The notes beneath the pieces are model-generated. The model was not told the origin of the DNA. It ran no database searches and saw nothing but the letters and a program-made list of their open reading frames with translations. The position numbers were made by a program, and so were the translations under genes. From Ramlibacter sp. (GTDB taxonomy: Bacteria; Pseudomonadota; Gammaproteobacteria; Burkholderiales; Burkholderiaceae_C): 7,114 nt of DNA. Where the stretch lies: the NCBI GenBank assembly GCA_026785815.1, contig JAJAZH010000296.1:1-7114 (forward strand). The letters run 5' to 3'. Below are positions 6,162 through 7,114 of this stretch, in pieces (positions within the stretch are counted from its first letter, which is position 1; every line of letters begins with the position of its first letter).

Positions 6162-6866
6162 TCAACAGCCCAGCCGCTGCGCCAGCGCCACGATGCTGGC
6201 GCAATGCAGCGTGTTGCCGGCCCGCGGCGACACATCCTTGGGCGCCGCGGCGCCGAACTCCAGCGGCCGTTCGATGTAGGCAGTGAGCAGCCCGCAGGCG
6301 CGCGCCGCCGCCAGATCGTCATGGTGCGCCGCCACCAGCATCACCTCGCCCGGTTCCACATCGAAGGTGGAGGCCACACCCAGGTACGTTTGCGGATCGG
6401 GCTTGTAGGCGCGAAACACTTCCGCCGACAGGATGCAGTCCCAGGGCAGGCCGGCGCGCTTGGCCATGTTCGTCAGCAAGCCGATATTGCCGTTCGACAA
6501 GGGGCACACCGTGTGCCGCGTCTTCAGCCGCGTGACGCCGGCCACCGAATCCGGCCACGGGTCGAGCCGGTGCCAGACCCGGTTCAGGTGGCTCTTGTGC
6601 GCATCGTCGAGCCGACGCACGCCGAACTGCTCGAGCACCTGCTCCAGCACCATGCGGTGCAGCTCGTCGATCCGGGTCCAGCCCAGTTCTCCCGAGCGCA
6701 CCCGTTGCATGGCCGGCTGGTAGCCGGCCCGCCAGGCCAGCGCGAAGTCGTTGCCGCTGACCCCGAGCTGGAGCGCGTCGACCTCGCGCGCGATGCTGCC
6801 GTGCCAATCGACCACGGTGCCGAAGATGTCGAAGGCAAGAATTTTCGGGGCTGGGGTCGAGGTCAT
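6162..6866 (-). CDS. Haloacid dehalogenase type II family hydrolase
   Basis: This 234-residue protein has the normal length for L-2-haloacid dehalogenase-like HAD enzymes. Motif I is FDIFGTVVDW, with nucleophile Asp13 and Thr17. Arg46 (AWRAGY) matches the substrate-carboxylate arginine of the family. Motif II is CPLSNGN with Ser124, motif III is YKPDP with Lys155, and Tyr161 follows. Motif IV reads VAAHHDDLAAA: the final acid (Asp184) is kept, but the Ser and Asn of characterised dehalogenases are replaced by Ala179 and His181. It should therefore be a cytoplasmic HAD hydrolase, but dehalogenase activity is not certain; a phosphatase or another hydrolase is possible. The start at 6866 is supported by AGGAGG ten bases upstream and by the start of conserved sequence; the longer in-frame reading upstream is low-complexity mirror sequence of the divergent gene. 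It is the first of three minus-strand genes and divergent from the phosphodiesterase gene. Confidence 0.88.
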   Translation of the reverse strand: MTSTPAPKILAFDIFGTVVDWHGSIAREVDALQLGVSGNDFALAWRAGYQPAMQRVRSGELGWTRIDELHRMVLEQVLEQFGVRRLDDAHKSHLNRVWHRLDPWPDSVAGVTRLKTRHTVCPLSNGNIGLLTNMAKRAGLPWDCILSAEVFRAYKPDPQTYLGVASTFDVEPGEVMLVAAHHDDLAAARACGLLTAYIERPLEFGAAAPKDVSPRAGNTLHCASIVALAQRLGC

Positions 6867-6876
6867 GGGAAGCGGG

Positions 6877-6882
6877 CCTCCT
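6877..6882 (-). promoter_or_regulatory. Ribosome binding site AGGAGG for the HAD gene
   Basis: AGGAGG is a full Shine-Dalgarno match, ten bases before the ATG at 6866. The spacing is a little long, but no other start codon lies between. Confidence 0.65.
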
Positions 6883-6933
6883 GACCCGGTGCATCCCCGG
6901 CAGAATACCGCGTTCACATCCCTGGGCGCCATC

Positions 6934-7114
6934 ATGCTGCTTGCCATCCGTCGTTGCGTCACTCGCCGCGTGCAACTCGCGCTGCTGGCGCTGCTCGCGC
7001 TGCTGGCGCTTTGCGGCCGCGCCGGCGCGTTCGACCTGCAGGCCCATCGCGGCGGGCGCGGCCTGCTGCCAGAGAACACCTTGCCAGCGTTCGATCACGC
7101 GCTGTCGCTCGGCG
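6934..7114 (+). CDS. Exported glycerophosphodiester phosphodiesterase, N-terminal part, 3' end outside window
   Basis: Sixty codons are visible before the right edge. The protein starts with a signal peptide: a basic n-region (MLLAIRRCVTRRVQ), a hydrophobic core made of repeated Ala-Leu-Leu (16-26), and an Ala-Gly-Ala (30-32) signal-peptidase-type site, giving a mature start near Phe33. The mature sequence opens with LQAHRGGRGLLPENTLPAF. His38-Arg39-Gly40 and Glu47-Asn48-Thr49 are the HRG and ENT motifs of the GlpQ/UgpQ family, with His38 a catalytic residue and Glu47 a metal ligand. The enzyme should hydrolyse glycerophosphodiesters to glycerol-3-phosphate and an alcohol, probably in the periplasm. 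The remaining catalytic residues lie outside the window. The start at 6934 gives a normal signal peptide; the ribosome site is weak (GGGCG region). It is divergent from the HAD gene across 67 bases, in which I could not identify a clear promoter. Confidence 0.85.
   Translation, partial: MLLAIRRCVTRRVQLALLALLALLALCGRAGAFDLQAHRGGRGLLPENTLPAFDHALSLG
6979..7011 (+). repeat. Tandem 9-base units in the signal peptide (Ala-Leu-Leu)3
   Basis: GCGCTGCTG, GCGCTGCTC and GCGCTGCTG follow one another, then a partial GCGCTT. They encode the hydrophobic core of the signal peptide. Slippage would change core length in steps of three residues without shifting the frame. Confidence 0.8.

Noticed and set aside
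6867..7079. N-terminal extension of the HAD protein to give 305 residues
   Set aside because: The added part is Ser/Ala/Arg-rich and mirrors the repeated signal-peptide codons of the divergent phosphodiesterase gene. The AGGAGG site and conserved motif I support the start at 6866.

Overview
This is a GC-rich window from what looks like a betaproteobacterium of the Burkholderiales type. The evidence is the strong G/C bias at third codon positions, the family style of the NDH-2, acyl-CoA ligase, ion transporter and HAD type II proteins, and dense gene packing. No taxonomic search was possible, so the lineage is an inference. Gene density is high and the longest stretch without a gene is about 135 bases. 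I saw no RNA gene, CRISPR array, insertion sequence or phage feature.

Layout from left to right: (1) the N-terminal 236 codons of a short cobalamin-independent methionine synthase (MetE catalytic-domain family, most like the MesD type), minus strand, cut by the left edge; (2) a 135-base divergent intergenic region; (3) a complete type II NADH dehydrogenase (ndh), plus strand; (4) a convergent gap of only 32 bases; (5) a minus-strand gene of 662 codons that joins a complete mandelate-racemase/enolase-superfamily enzyme to a complete six-helix voltage-gated-type potassium channel with a C-terminal zinc ribbon; (6) an AMP-forming acyl-CoA ligase, minus strand; (7) a haloacid-dehalogenase type II hydrolase, minus strand; (8) a 67-base divergent gap; (9) the first 60 codons of an exported glycerophosphodiester phosphodiesterase, plus strand, cut by the right edge.

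The three minus-strand genes between 2268 and 6866 follow each other with gaps of 75 and 129 bases and could be one transcription unit. HAD hydrolase, acyl-CoA ligase and acid-sugar dehydratase-like enzymes would suit a small catabolic group acting on organic acids, but no substrate can be read from the sequence. The flanking genes (methionine synthesis, respiration, glycerophosphodiester breakdown) look like ordinary housekeeping or accessory metabolism.

The item most worth a second look is the enzyme-channel reading frame. Both halves have all their diagnostic residues, and each is about the normal length of a stand-alone protein. No stop codon separates them, and the channel's natural start codon lies in frame at the junction. 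This is either a real soluble-enzyme/ion-channel fusion, a recent loss of a stop codon, or a one-base sequence error in an ATGA-coupled gene pair.
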